Part shown: piece by piece, positions 26,001 through 33,258 of the stretch | Layout of the letters: each line of letters opens with the position of its first letter | How positions within the stretch are numbered: the first letter of the stretch is position 1 | NCBI RefSeq assembly: GCF_012273895.1 | Contig: NW_024045142.1 | Span: 248,001 to 312,000, forward strand | From: Zerene cesonia | Lineage: Eukaryota > Arthropoda > Insecta > Lepidoptera > Pieridae | Direction: 5' to 3' | DNA: 64,000 nucleotides | Position numbers and translations under genes: made by a program | The notes under the pieces: model-generated | What the model was told of the DNA's origin: nothing | What the model saw: the letters and a program-made list of their open reading frames with translations, nothing else | The model's database searches: none

Positions 26001-29000
26001 NNNNNNNNNNNNNNNNNNNNNNNNNNNNNNNNNNNNNNNNNNNNNNNNNNNNNNNNNNNNNNNNNNNNNNNNNNNNNNNNNNNNNNNNNNNNNNNNNNNN
26101 NNNNNNNNNNNNNNNNNNNNNNNNNNNNNNNNNNNNNNNNNNNNNNNNNNNNNNNNNNNNNNNNNNNNNNNNNNNNNNNNNNNNNNNNNNNNNNNNNNNN
26201 NNNNNNNNNNNNNNNNNNNNNNNNNNNNNNNNNNNNNNNNNNNNNNNNNNNNNNNNNNNNNNNNNNNNNNNNNNNNNNNNNNNNNNNNNNNNNNNNNNNN
26301 NNNNNNNNNNNNNNNNNNNNNNNNNNNNNNNNNNNNNNNNNNNNNNNNNNNNNNNNNNNNNNNNNNNNNNNNNNNNNNNNNNNNNNNNNNNNNNNNNNNN
26401 NNNNNNNNNNNNNNNNNNNNNNNNNNNNNNNNNNNNNNNNNNNNNNNNNNNNNNNNNNNNNNNNNNNNNNNNNNNNNNNNNNNNNNNNNNNNNNNNNNNN
26501 NNNNNNNNNNNNNNNNNNNNNNNNNNNNNNNNNNNNNNNNNNNNNNNNNNNNNNNNNNNNNNNNNNNNNNNNNNNNNNNNNNNNNNNNNNNNNNNNNNNN
26601 NNNNNNNNNNNNNNNNNNNNNNNNNNNNNNNNNNNNNNNNNNNNNNNNNNNNNNNNNNNNNNNNNNNNNNNNNNNNNNNNNNNNNNNNNTTTGTGGTTAT
26701 AGTACAAATAATGCTTTCAAAATATTTCGTTTTTGCGTTAATAATATTACATTTGAGATTGTGATTGCAATATAATATTATACCGCCGCCTTTTCTATAC
26801 GTACGGAGGGCTGTATACATTCGGTAACCGCTTAATTCATATAGGGTACAATTATTTTCTGATACATTCGTCTCCGTTAAGATTACAATATCAATGAATT
26901 TTTTTGATTGACTTAATAATTGCTCGAGTGCTGCAAAGTTTTTTATAATAGATCGTATATTAATATGGATACATAACAAGTTAAGGTGACAATGAGGAAT
27001 ACAATTTAAAAAGTCATTAATATTACAGCAATCATTAACTTCAGATATATCCAAACACACATTAGCCACTTTTAAAAGAAATAATATGAAACAATGAAAT
27101 CAGAATGTCTTACTTAGTTAATCCTTATTACTAACCACTGCCTTTATGTCGTTAACAGACCGCACAGTAATAATTTGATCATGGTCTCCTTTGCGTGCTT
27201 TGATAAGTCCTTTTTTGAACCACACGTATTTGTAATTAAGTTTATTTTTTAGTTCCTGTTTGGCGTTCCAGAACAATTGCTTATGATATTTTGTCATAGC
27301 TTCGCGTACATAGACTACGTTGCTGTTTGTTTTTTCAGTCGGAATTAATTCTGCCACCGTAAGCTTTGTACTTTTAGCTGCTGTGGTCCATTTTTCTTTC
27401 ACCTCTTCGTCAATAAGTTCAACTAAAATATTCGCTGTTAGTTCCTTCCGTCCTTGTAGTCTCCGTGCACTTTTGATACCTTGTTTGGGTTGGTTAAGGT
27501 TATTTGCAATTTTTTCTATAATTAATTTGACATCTTCCTTTGTTTGGTTTGGAATATTTGTTATTTCTATGTATTTACCTAGCTTCTCTTGTTCCGCCTC
27601 CTGTAGCCGTTGTTCGAGTGCGCCGACACGTATTTCAAGGTTGTTATTTTTATTTATTAGTTCTGTGTTCTTCCTCTCCAGTGCTTTAATCGTTTTTTTG
27701 AATCCTTCGATACATTCCATAGCTTCATCAAGCTTTGCACTATGGAATTGTAGTGATTCGTTTAGCTGCGCCATTTCGCTCTTTATTGCTTTTTCGACGT
27801 CTTTTGTGATGTTACTCAATAATTTTTTTGCATTGATATGGACGGGTGCATCACTTTCTTCGTCATCGTCTTCGGGAGTGATGATAGAGGAGGTACGTCT
27901 CGGGAGTTCCTGCTGGCATTCGTGACACGTCCACTCCAGACTGGGGGCCGCTTTTAAGGCAGCAATCTGTTTGTTTGTTAATCCTGCACACTTTGGATTC
28001 AGATGCACAATTCTTTCACATTTACTGCACTCTAATCCCGGCGAAGATTTCGATAACGTTCTTTTACAGGAGTCGCACTTAGACATTTTTATTTTATAGA
28101 TGTGGGTAGATATTTGAGAAATAAAACGTGCGTGCGTTTAGTACTGTAGTAGATCGATGACTGACATAAAATGCGAAAGCTAATAAAAGCTAATAAAAAA
28201 TATTAAAATGGAAATTTATCTCTAAATCACCCCATCTAGTCATAGTTTTGCGACTCATTCCAGGTATCGCATAAAATATTACAAGTATAGTATTTTCTAG
28301 TTTGATTTTACGCGTGTATTATACAACAACGCGATGTATTCATTTTATTGTAAAGTGTTCGAAACGTCGGTTTAATAATATAATGAATTAATCGCGTTTT
28401 AAATCCGTTAAAAAGTCTTTAATTTCTAAATGGAAATATTGTTTAAAATGTACGTTGCTTTTTCAGGGGCGTGCAAGCTGGAGCCGTCGGACAGCGTGGT
28501 GTACCGCTGCCTGTTCGCGGAGTGGGACGGCGCGGACGGCACGCGCGACTGCGGCGCGGAGGAGGTGGAGGGCGCGCTCGTGCAGCCCGAGTGCCGCCGC
28601 CCCAACTACTTCAGCTCCACCGACCTGCCCTACATGCTGTGCGCTGACGGCGCCTGGAACTATCGCCCCAAGTGCAACCCCGGTCGGTGGCGTGTGCGTG
28701 TGTGCGTGTGGGCGTGTGGGGGGGGGGCTTGTTTGGCTTTACTGGTTATATGTTAAATTTAATATATTGTTGCGATGCAGTTAACGTATAAAGCTGTTGG
28801 ATTACCAATAAACAAATAAATATAAATATTAATTAGAGTGTAGGGTAGGTACGATTGCGTGGGTAGGTCTGTTTCACGTACTCATTAAATTGGACTCGCA
28901 TGATGGTATCCTCATTTAACTGGTGGTATAGCGTGCATAAGTAACATCTCTTTGTTGGAATGTATCATTTACGGTTTCAGGTAGTAGAGTAGGTTCTTAA

Positions 29001-32000
29001 TTTGTAACTTAAATTGTGTTTGTTACCTCAGAAGTATCCACTGGCTGAACCGATTCTGACCGTTCTTGTTTTTATTAGAAAGTTGGTGCCCACCGTGTGG
29101 CCCCATTTGAATTAGATCACGCTCTGCCAATTAGAAGGCGGTTTAGTGTTTCGTTAAAACATCGATTGTCGCTGGCAGAGTGCGGCACGCTGACCCCGCG
29201 CGGCACCCCGCTGATCCTGGGCGGGCAGGTGGTGGAGCGCGGCGAGGTGTCCTGGCACGCGGGCATCTACTGGAAGAACATCAGCCCGGCCGGCACCGCG
29301 CACGAGCAGATCTGCGGCGGCTCGCTCATCAGCGACTCCGTCGTGCTGTCCGGTGAGCGAGCGGGACGGAGACAGGGAGCGGGTTGCGAGGCGGATTACC
29401 TGAACGGAATGTGTCCGAAAGTTGCGAAACTGACTAGCTATAAAATTTATTAAAAAACTTACATGAAATTACCGGAGGCCCATATCCTTTTCCTTACCCT
29501 TCCTAGTCCTTTCTTTTATTCCTCTTACCAATCCTTTCTTAATCCCTTCCCAATTTAAAGTCGGCAAGCCTAAATATATAAATCTAGTATTTTTATACAT
29601 TAATGATAGTATTTTCTTGTGTTTGATTTTAAATGAGTATTACCCTGGATTATTAGGAATGAGGATTTTAAACACGAAAAATTCGATCACGAGATGGGAT
29701 TCGAACCCGCGTCTTTTCGCCAATCCGTAAGAACGCCTAGCCTCTCGTCCATCCGTGATCCCTCAGCGTCAGCAATCCAATTTCTTCTACTCTTTCGGTT
29801 TTATATGCCAAAGGGACACTTCTTTCTCATTTATAAAAGCATAGCAATGTCTATAATACTAAAAATTTAATTAAAATTATATTTAATTTCGAAATGTACA
29901 AATGCGTGGCGTGTCGTTGCAGCGGCGCACTGCTTCTGGAACCCGCAGCACGGGCAGCTGCCGAGCTGGCAGTACGCGCTGGCGGTGGGCAAGCTGCACC
30001 GCGCCTGGGACCACCCGGCCGACGCGCTCTACGCGCAGAAGCGGAACGTGAGCGCGCCACTCGCCACCACGCGTGCAGTGAACGAGATGAATGAACGATT
30101 GAAATTAATGAAATCATCATCATCGGCCCATATATATGTTCCCACTGCTGGGACACAGGCCTCCTACGAAGATTCAGGCCCTAATCCACCACGCTGGCCA
30201 AGTGCGGGTTGGCAGATGTCACATGACGTCGAACCTTTGATTCTCGGACATGCCGGTTTCCTCACGATGTTTTTCTTCACCGTTTTAAGCAGTGGTTATG
30301 TTATCTACATGCGCAGATAATTTAAAAAATTAATTTATATCTTGCACGCTCGCCCGGTCTCGAACCCTGACCACCACTGAGCCACCACTGCTTTTAATGA
30401 ATGGATGAAATAAATTGAGTGAATGGCGTGAATAGAAGATTAAAATAAGTAAAATGAAGGAGATGAATTGAGTGAATTGAGTGAATAAAGTGAATGAAAT
30501 GAATGAAGTGAATGAAAGATTGTAATAAGTAAAATGAAGGAGATGAATGAAGTAAATAGAAAATAAAGAAGGAAATGAAGGATATTAATTAAAATGAATG
30601 AAATCTCATTATCCAGAATCGGTGACAATACAATAATTTCATGAGCTCATCTTATCAACCTGATTAGAATCGCCTTCATTTGACATTTAAATTTTACGCA
30701 AACCTTGAATGAAGTAACAGCCGTTATATAAGCTGTTACGAGCAGCCAGTGAGCACTCACTCTACACCTCCCGCAGATAAAAGAGATAGTGCTGTCGGAG
30801 CGCTACTTCGGCGCGGCCATCAACTACCAATACGACATGGCCGTGGTGGCGGTCAGCGAGCCGTTCTACTACCGCACCTACATACGCCCCATCTGCCTGA
30901 GCTTCGACCCCGCCTTCAACGAGGAGCAGCTGAGGGCCGGCAACCTCGGCAAGGCAAGGGACAATCTTCGTTCTTTGTTTCTGTACCTGAGCTGGTGGTC
31001 CGCCCGATGGTAAACGATCACCGCCGCCCGCGAGCATTTGTAGATGTAAAAATGTCAAAATGGGTAAGGGATAGGGAAAAGATTGATGGGTTGAAAGAAG
31101 GAATGGACTGGGAAGGGCGAGGNNNNNNNNNNNNNNNNNNNNNNNNNNNNNNNNNNNNNNNNNNNNNNNNNNNNNNNNNNNNNNNNNNNNNNNNNNNNNN
31201 NNNNNNNNNNNNNNNNNNNNNNNNCGCCGGTCTTCTGTGGCGATGTGGTACTTCCTCGGTGCGAGCTGGCCCAATGCGTGCCGGAACGTGCTCGACTCGC
31301 ACATTTAATATGAACCGTGTCCCGCGGTTTCATCCCAAATGCGACGTTGTATCGCCGTAATATTGTTAAAACTTTTAGTTTTTTTTTCACATTTTGCGGA
31401 GGCAGTACTCTGCAAATGTTCATGGGCGGTGGTTAACGCTTACCATGAGGTGACCCACCAGCTCCATTGGCGACTATTATTATTATTTTTATTTAATTTC
31501 AAGTAACTCAGACTCATTTTGTTAGTAACAATTAATTCTTAAAAACTATGTTATGTCTTGAATAAAATAATTGTGACTACTAGGTATGCCAGCCACTACT
31601 ACAATGCCATAATGGAAGCAGAAAGATTGCAGCAGTGGTTGACATACCAGCAGTCAAGCCGGCTCGCTATACAGCGCATGATCTCATAGGGGCTGGCCCG
31701 CTCACGGCGCACCAGGGATGTGCATCTTTCTCGCATTGTAGGATAAAAGCAGTCTATACGAGCTTCTGCAAACATTCCTAATACGCTGCAATAACGAGGC
31801 AGCCCCTTTAAGACCCTGAATGCATTGTTATACTGGACACGAAGAGAGCTCTTACTGCCAGCGCTCTTCTTTCCCTTTTCATGTCATCATCGTCCTTGAG
31901 ACTAGGGGTCAATATGTGTCCGAGATATTTGAATTTAAGGACCCTCCTCAATGCCACTCCGTTCAAACGTATTTGGGGGTAAATCGTCACTAAACCGGTG

Positions 32001-33258
32001 CCCAGCCTCACAGACCATGACTTCACTCTTCTTAGTATTGTAGACCAGTCCGTGAAGGGTAGCATGAATGAGCTATGACGTAAAAAAAAGACTTTGAAAT
32101 ATATGCACCTGTCAGGTGGCTGGCTGGGGCCTCACCACGGGGCACAAGGGCTCGGAGTCGCCCACGCTCAAGGTGCTGGACGTGCCGTTCGTGCCGTTCG
32201 ACGAGTGCTTCAAGAAGTCGCCGCAGCAGTACGTGGAGTTCCTGTCCGCGGACAAGATCTGCGCGGGATACGGGAACGGTGAGGATTTGATAAGGATTCG
32301 TTTTCCTGCCGCATGCTCGTTTACACGGTCTTAATACATTTTCATGGTACAAACTTTTATCCCCTATTTTATCCCCTTGGAGGGCAGAATTTATCACAAT
32401 CCTTTCGTAGCGGATGCCTACGTCATAACATCTATTCGCATGCGAAATTTCTACCCGATCCGTTCGGTGGTTAGATCACTATGTCAGTCAGTCAGTCAGT
32501 CAGACAGTCCGTTCTTTGAGTTATATATGTATGCAGATAACAAATAAAATTAAAGTTAAAATTGAAATGTAGAAGCATGGCACAGAAAGGAGGACTCTTT
32601 CTGATACCCTGGATTTTTGGATCTTTTTTATTATTAGATTATCCACTATTTGAGGGTTTCGTACACAAATGGTTAAACACTCCCGTTTTACTATTTGTGT
32701 ATTATACTATATGTATATGTTATCTATACTATTACTAAGCGGAGCTGTTTGTCTGTCCGTCATGTATCTCATGAATCCGGATATTTAAAAAGTTTAAATT
32801 TCCAAAGATGATGTGTATTGGTGTGCGTTTCCGCTATAGCAGGATTAGATGATTTCAGTGGAGTTTTATTTTTTGTCAACCTGAGCTGTATTGCATTTTT
32901 CATTAGGACTTTTAATTTACTGTTTTAATTGGTTCACAGAAATGGTTATAATGTAAAATTTGGTATCTGTTTGACTTATCCACACCGTACTTGTTTGTAA
33001 TATTTGAAGATATCGAGTTGTTCTTTTTTAATTATTTTTGTTCCTCCTCCTCCAGGCACAACAGTATGCAAGGGCGACAGCGGCGGCGGGCTCGGCTTCC
33101 CCGCGACGGTGCAGGGCACGGTCAGGTACTTCCTGCGCGGCATCGTGTCCACGAGCCCGCCCTCGGACGACGGCACCCTCTGCAACCTGTTCGCGCTGAC
33201 CAGCTTCACTGAGGTCATTAAGCACGAGTCGCTCATTAAAAAGTATTGGTACGTGTAG
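10039..33258 (+). CDS. HP14: Modular serine protease, HP14/ModSP type (14 visible exons; first exon missing)
   Basis: Secreted initiating protease of the insect melanisation and Toll cascades: family members autoactivate after pattern-recognition proteins bind microbial surfaces. Exons: 10039-10099, 14512-14568, 15396-15503, 16312-16425, 21814-21921, 22771-22951, 23532-23635, 24547-24740, 28467-28682, 29179-29352, 29923-30047, 30777-30953, 32116-32278, 33056-33258; all phases join, giving about 661 residues after the missing start, close to the family length. Order: end of a signal peptide (hydrophobic, then SASASVLDKSW), five LDLa repeats, Thr-rich linker, Sushi, six-Cys Wonton-like domain, S1 catalytic domain. 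Catalytic residues: His in SAAHCF (29928-29930), Asp in YDMAVV (30834-30836), Ser in CKGDSGGG (33079-33081). The activation site reads PL|ILGG, and residue 189 is Thr, not Asp, so cleavage after Leu rather than Arg is expected, as in known HP14. One intron is GC-AG. The first AATAAA after the stop is at 34088-34093. Family assignment is firm; symbol by domain architecture. Confidence 0.9.
10612..10793 (-). repeat. CTAGCTTTTGCC repeat, first copy
   Basis: Shared with 57728-57925 and, inverted, 62196-62360: CTAGCTTTTGCC(c/a)GCGGCTTCG at one end and AAAGCGACTTTGTTnTATAC at the other. A short interspersed element without coding potential. Confidence 0.5.
11271..11478 (-). mobile_element. Helitron-like short element, family H
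   Basis: Minus copy: CTAGCTGCGGCCCGCGGTTT at the left and TAATATTAGTAGGA-type end at the right; about 208 bases, in an HP14 intron. Confidence 0.6.
13631..13972 (-). repeat. SINE-like repeat, family A
   Basis: Full-length minus-strand copy in an HP14 intron, closest to the family consensus of those seen. Confidence 0.78.
14110..14480 (+). repeat. Long interspersed repeat, first of a pair
   Basis: Shares with 55975-56305 a series of blocks in the same order: CACGCCTCATAGCG, GGTACTACGCAAGTATTGTA, CTTATTTACATAAAAATAGT, TACAATCGAT, GGTTTTCATAC. Moderately diverged, no coding frame recognised. Confidence 0.6.
14512..14568 (+). CDS. HP14: HP14 exon: linker and first Cys of LDLa 1
   Basis: Nineteen codons between ttttcag and CAG|gtgaga, phase 2 to phase 2. 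Encodes an acidic/basic linker (SDPHNDDALSRPRRQSYDC) that ends with the first cysteine of LDLa repeat 1. Phase and Cys spacing fit the flanking exons exactly. Confidence 0.75.
14833..14943 (-). repeat. Interspersed repeat, family D
   Basis: Minus-strand copy: AAAACTTTTCAACGGATTTT, AAACGCG, then CACGCTCGCTGTAAAGTGTT CGAAACG at the far end. Confidence 0.5.
15168..15368 (-). mobile_element. Helitron-like short element, family H
   Basis: Minus copy ending 27 bases before the HP14 exon at 15396; the bases between still carry a usable acceptor tract. Confidence 0.6.
15396..15503 (+). CDS. HP14: HP14 exon: LDLa repeat 1
   Basis: Acceptor ttccag, donor AAA|gtgagg. Gives FQCLDGSC, QKCDGKVDC and NGDDERAC. 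With the Cys of the previous exon this is a canonical six-Cys LDLa repeat with the calcium-binding acidic cluster. Confidence 0.88.
16312..16425 (+). CDS. HP14: HP14 exon: LDLa repeat 2 (four Cys)
   Basis: Acceptor tttccag, donor CA|gtgagt. Reads NINKCNDGTEISIDQVCDG, then KVNC and PDRSDESHALC. The calcium-binding core (CDGKVNCPDRSDE) is intact, but Cys 1 and Cys 3, a disulphide partner pair in LDLa domains, are both absent. Confidence 0.85.
16461..16662 (+). repeat. Interspersed repeat, family C (TTCCCACTGCTGGGACAC)
   Basis: An ATC microsatellite followed by TTCCCACTGCTGGGACACAG, CACGCTGGCCAAGTGCGGGT and GGACATGCCGGTTTCC. Other copies at 30117-30300 (plus), 42225-42345 (minus) and partial ones at 42655-42735 and 46385-46440. 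Confidence 0.65.
18001..18098 (-). repeat. Repeat with embedded TA microsatellite, cut by gap
   Basis: Reverse complement gives TTCATGAAAATCGTTGGAGC, CGATTCCGAGATTCCAAT, (TA)n, then GAATTGCTCGTTTAAA, the same as 60525-60650 on plus. Continues into the N gap. Confidence 0.65.
21285..21600 (+). repeat. Minisatellite, four units of about 75 bases, each with a perfect hairpin
   Basis: Units share CACCAT(c/t)T..TAAGTCTTGATAA, ACTGGTCCACGCAAAAA and GCGGGCTGCTTGCAGCCCGC, a 9-base perfect inverted repeat with a TT loop. The 5' end runs into the N gap, so the array is longer or unknown on that side. The 3' end is CACCAGCTAG followed by T, like the CTAG ends of the Helitron-like copies here. Inside an HP14 intron. 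Not a CRISPR array: spacers are not unique and the host is animal. Confidence 0.8.
21814..21921 (+). CDS. HP14: HP14 exon: LDLa repeat 3
   Basis: Acceptor atcgcag; reads CPDYLFRCTYGACVDG, APCNN, TDCADNSDELLP. The only donor in phase with the next exon is CCCAG|gtgcag, which drops the sixth Cys (RC follows at once in the genomic frame). The 3' end is therefore less sure than the 5' end: a small unseen exon, or use of another donor, would change it. Confidence 0.75.
22360..22490 (-). mobile_element. Helitron-like family H, truncated
   Basis: Keeps the CTAG/GC-hairpin end and the CAATCAGTTCAGTAGATTTT region; the TC end is missing. Confidence 0.55.
22771..22951 (+). CDS. HP14: HP14 exon: LDLa repeat 4 (four Cys) and start of LDLa 5
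   Basis: Acceptor gtaccag, donor GAC|gtgagt, phase 2 to 0. Repeat 4 reads DKFKCENGERIDLYLTCDG, SHCADGSDEQLRAC: core intact, Cys 1 and Cys 3 missing. Repeat 5 begins CADNLFQCAYGACVDEG. A CA/CG-rich microsatellite starts about 15 bases after the donor. Confidence 0.87.
22952..23060 (+). repeat. CA/CG-rich microsatellite next to an HP14 donor
   Basis: Long (CA)n run with GCAC and GCGCAC interruptions, starting about 15 bases after the GAC|gtgagt donor at 22951. Confidence 0.8.
23532..23635 (+). CDS. HP14: HP14 exon: end of LDLa 5 and Thr-rich linker
   Basis: Acceptor tttacag, donor CA|gtgagt. Completes LDLa 5 with IQECADGSDEDALLC, then a run of threonines (KRTTTTTSTTTTTTAEPDV), a probable O-glycosylated hinge between the recognition repeats and the Sushi domain. 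Confidence 0.87.
24239..24533 (+). repeat. SINE-like repeat, family A
   Basis: Sense copy ending 13 bases before the acceptor of the HP14 Sushi exon at 24547; it may now supply part of the branch-point/acceptor region. Confidence 0.75.
24547..24740 (+). CDS. HP14: HP14 exon: Sushi (CCP) domain
   Basis: Acceptor atttccag, donor ATGA|gtaagt, phase 2 to 1. One-exon CCP module with four Cys: QACVLPQHPKNGVF, NTTCYQGYKIVGDETFLC, NGVWS, FPKC. NTT is a potential N-glycosylation site. In HP14/ModSP this module helps binding to upstream recognition proteins. Confidence 0.9.
26690..27069 (-). CDS. Non-LTR retrotransposon ORF2, endonuclease N-terminus (cut by gap)
   Basis: Starts at ATG 27069 and runs open into the N gap at 26689. 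Residues about 30-125 match the APE-type endonuclease start: LLCIHINIRSIIKNFAAL, FIDIVILTETNVSENN (catalytic Glu in LTET), RKGGGIILYC. Reverse transcriptase should follow but is hidden by, or lost in, the gap: no RT motif is seen at 25100-25689. Same strand as ORF1, hence one element inserted antisense in HP14. Confidence 0.82.
27118..28086 (-). CDS. Non-LTR retrotransposon ORF1 (PHD finger, coiled coil, RRM-like)
   Basis: An open frame of 322 codons in an intron of HP14, antisense to it. Residues 1-60 form a C4HC3 PHD-type zinc finger (CDSCKRTL, LECSKCERIVH, EWTCHEC). Residues about 110-165 are a coiled coil with heptads of charged residues. Then KYIEITNIPNQTKEDVKLII starts an RRM-like nucleic-acid-binding fold, with a basic C-terminal domain. 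This arrangement is known from ORF1 proteins of CR1/jockey-group elements, which coat the element RNA. The frame has no stop or frameshift, so the copy is fairly young. Only 48 bases separate it from ORF2. The exact clade cannot be set from what remains. Confidence 0.85.
   Translation of the reverse strand: MSKCDSCKRTLSKSSPGLECSKCERIVHLNPKCAGLTNKQIAALKAAPSLEWTCHECQQELPRRTSSIITPEDDDEESDAPVHINAKKLLSNITKDVEKAIKSEMAQLNESLQFHSAKLDEAMECIEGFKKTIKALERKNTELINKNNNLEIRVGALEQRLQEAEQEKLGKYIEITNIPNQTKEDVKLIIEKIANNLNQPKQGIKSARRLQGRKELTANILVELIDEEVKEKWTTAAKSTKLTVAELIPTEKTNSNVVYVREAMTKYHKQLFWNAKQELKNKLNYKYVWFKKGLIKARKGDHDQIITVRSVNDIKAVVSNKD
28290..28438 (+). repeat. Interspersed repeat, family D
   Basis: AGTATTTTCTAGTTTGATTT, TGTAAAGTGTTCGAAACGTC, CGCGTTTTAAATCCGTTAAA. 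Shared with 14833-14943 (minus) and 63938-64000 (plus, cut by the window end). Ends about 30 bases before the Wonton exon. Confidence 0.55.
28467..28682 (+). CDS. HP14: HP14 exon: Wonton-like six-Cys domain
   Basis: Acceptor tttttcag, donor CCCG|gtcggt, phase 1 to 1. Six Cys: ACKLEPSDSVVYRC, TRDC, VQPEC, LPYMLC, RPKC. This is the variant CCP-like module named Wonton in HP14. Very GC-rich against the AT-rich introns, and followed at once by a G/T-rich simple repeat. Confidence 0.88.
29179..29352 (+). CDS. HP14: HP14 exon: activation site and start of protease domain
   Basis: Acceptor ctggcag, donor TCCG|gtgagc. Starts ECGTLTPRGTPLILGGQVV: the Cys that tethers the light chain, then the Leu|Ile activation bond, then WHAGIYW, ICGGSLIS and VVLS, leading into the AAHC of the next exon. 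Confidence 0.92.
29473..29570 (+). repeat. SINE-like family A fragment
   Basis: Middle piece only (GGAGGCCCATATCC to AAAGTCGGCAAGCC), in the HP14 intron after the activation-site exon. Confidence 0.65.
29685..29760 (-). repeat. tRNA-like module, complete
   Basis: Minus strand: GATCACGGATGGACGAGAGG, CTAGGCG, then GCGGGTTCGAATCCCATCTC and GTGATC. Same 7-base acceptor stem and a perfect box B. In an HP14 intron. Confidence 0.55.
29923..30047 (+). CDS. HP14: HP14 exon: catalytic histidine
   Basis: Acceptor cgttgcag, donor AAC|gtgagc. Begins AAHCFWNPQHGQLPSW with the catalytic His at 29928-29930, then YALAVGKLHRAWD, the expected strand after the His loop. Confidence 0.92.
30117..30300 (+). repeat. 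Interspersed repeat, family C
   Basis: Second plus copy, again headed by an ATC run, in the HP14 intron after the catalytic His exon. Confidence 0.65.
30393..30605 (+). repeat. Degenerate GAATGAA-type tandem repeat
   Basis: Repeated GAATGAA, GAGTGAATT and AGTAAAATGAAGGAGATGAA units in the HP14 intron before the Asp exon; a decayed minisatellite. The block AAGTAAAATGAAGGAGATGA occurs twice about 85 bases apart. Confidence 0.65.
30777..30953 (+). CDS. HP14: HP14 exon: catalytic aspartate; GC donor
   Basis: Acceptor cccgcag. Contains NYQYDMAVV with the catalytic Asp (30834-30836) and YIRPICLSFDP with the Cys paired to the light chain. Ends NLGK; the next exon begins VAGWG in phase 0. No GT donor is available; the junction is AAG|gcaagg, a good GC-AG donor. 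Confidence 0.88.
30988..31304 (-). repeat. SINE-like repeat, family A, interrupted by a 102-base gap
   Basis: Both ends are recognisable on either side of the N run at 31123-31224, so the gap probably hides only the middle of this repeat. Confidence 0.7.
31395..31486 (+). repeat. SINE-like family A, 3' fragment
   Basis: GCGGAGGCAGTACTCTGC to CACCAGCTCCATTGGCGACT matches the 3' third of the family, in sense orientation. Confidence 0.6.
31575..32069 (-). pseudogene. Fragment of a non-LTR reverse transcriptase C-terminus
   Basis: Minus-strand frames give PQIRLNGVALRRVLKFKYLG, HILTPSLKDDDDMKRERRAL and, in a shifted frame, RNVCRSSYRLLLSYNAR and MRCIASRLDCWYVNHCC. The FKYLGHIL..LKDD motif is the post-palm region of LINE reverse transcriptases common in Lepidoptera. 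It has stops and frame changes, so it is dead. It lies in the GC-AG intron of HP14. Confidence 0.7.
32116..32278 (+). CDS. HP14: HP14 exon: VAGWG segment
   Basis: Acceptor ctgtcag, donor AACG|gtgagg. Reads VAGWGLTTGHKGSESP through DECFKKSP to DKICAGYGN, the stretch between the Asp and Ser parts of S1 proteases with its usual Cys residues. Confidence 0.92.
33056..33258 (+). CDS. HP14: HP14 last exon: catalytic serine and stop
   Basis: Acceptor cctccag. Reads GTTVCKGDSGGGLGFP with Ser at 33079-33081; GDSGGG rather than GDSGGP is usual for HP14/ModSP. GIVSTSPPSDD replaces the SWG strand of trypsin. Ends KYWYV and TAG at 33256-33258. Confidence 0.93.

Larger units (their letters stand above)
24741..28466 (+). 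other. HP14 intron carrying an antisense retrotransposon
   Basis: Between the Sushi and Wonton exons. Contains a family E-like piece near 24885, T-rich runs near 25480 and 25610, the 25690-26689 gap, and ORF2/ORF1 on minus. The 1000-base gap is a placeholder, so the real element may be several kb. Confidence 0.7.
30954..32115 (+). other. HP14 GC-AG intron
   Basis: Starts gcaagg and ends ctgtcag. Holds two SINE A copies, the 102-base gap and the dead RT fragment. Confidence 0.8.

Noticed and set aside
27320..27925. 201-codon plus-strand frame
   Set aside because: Antisense shadow of the retrotransposon ORF1; Ser/Phe-rich with no recognisable domain.
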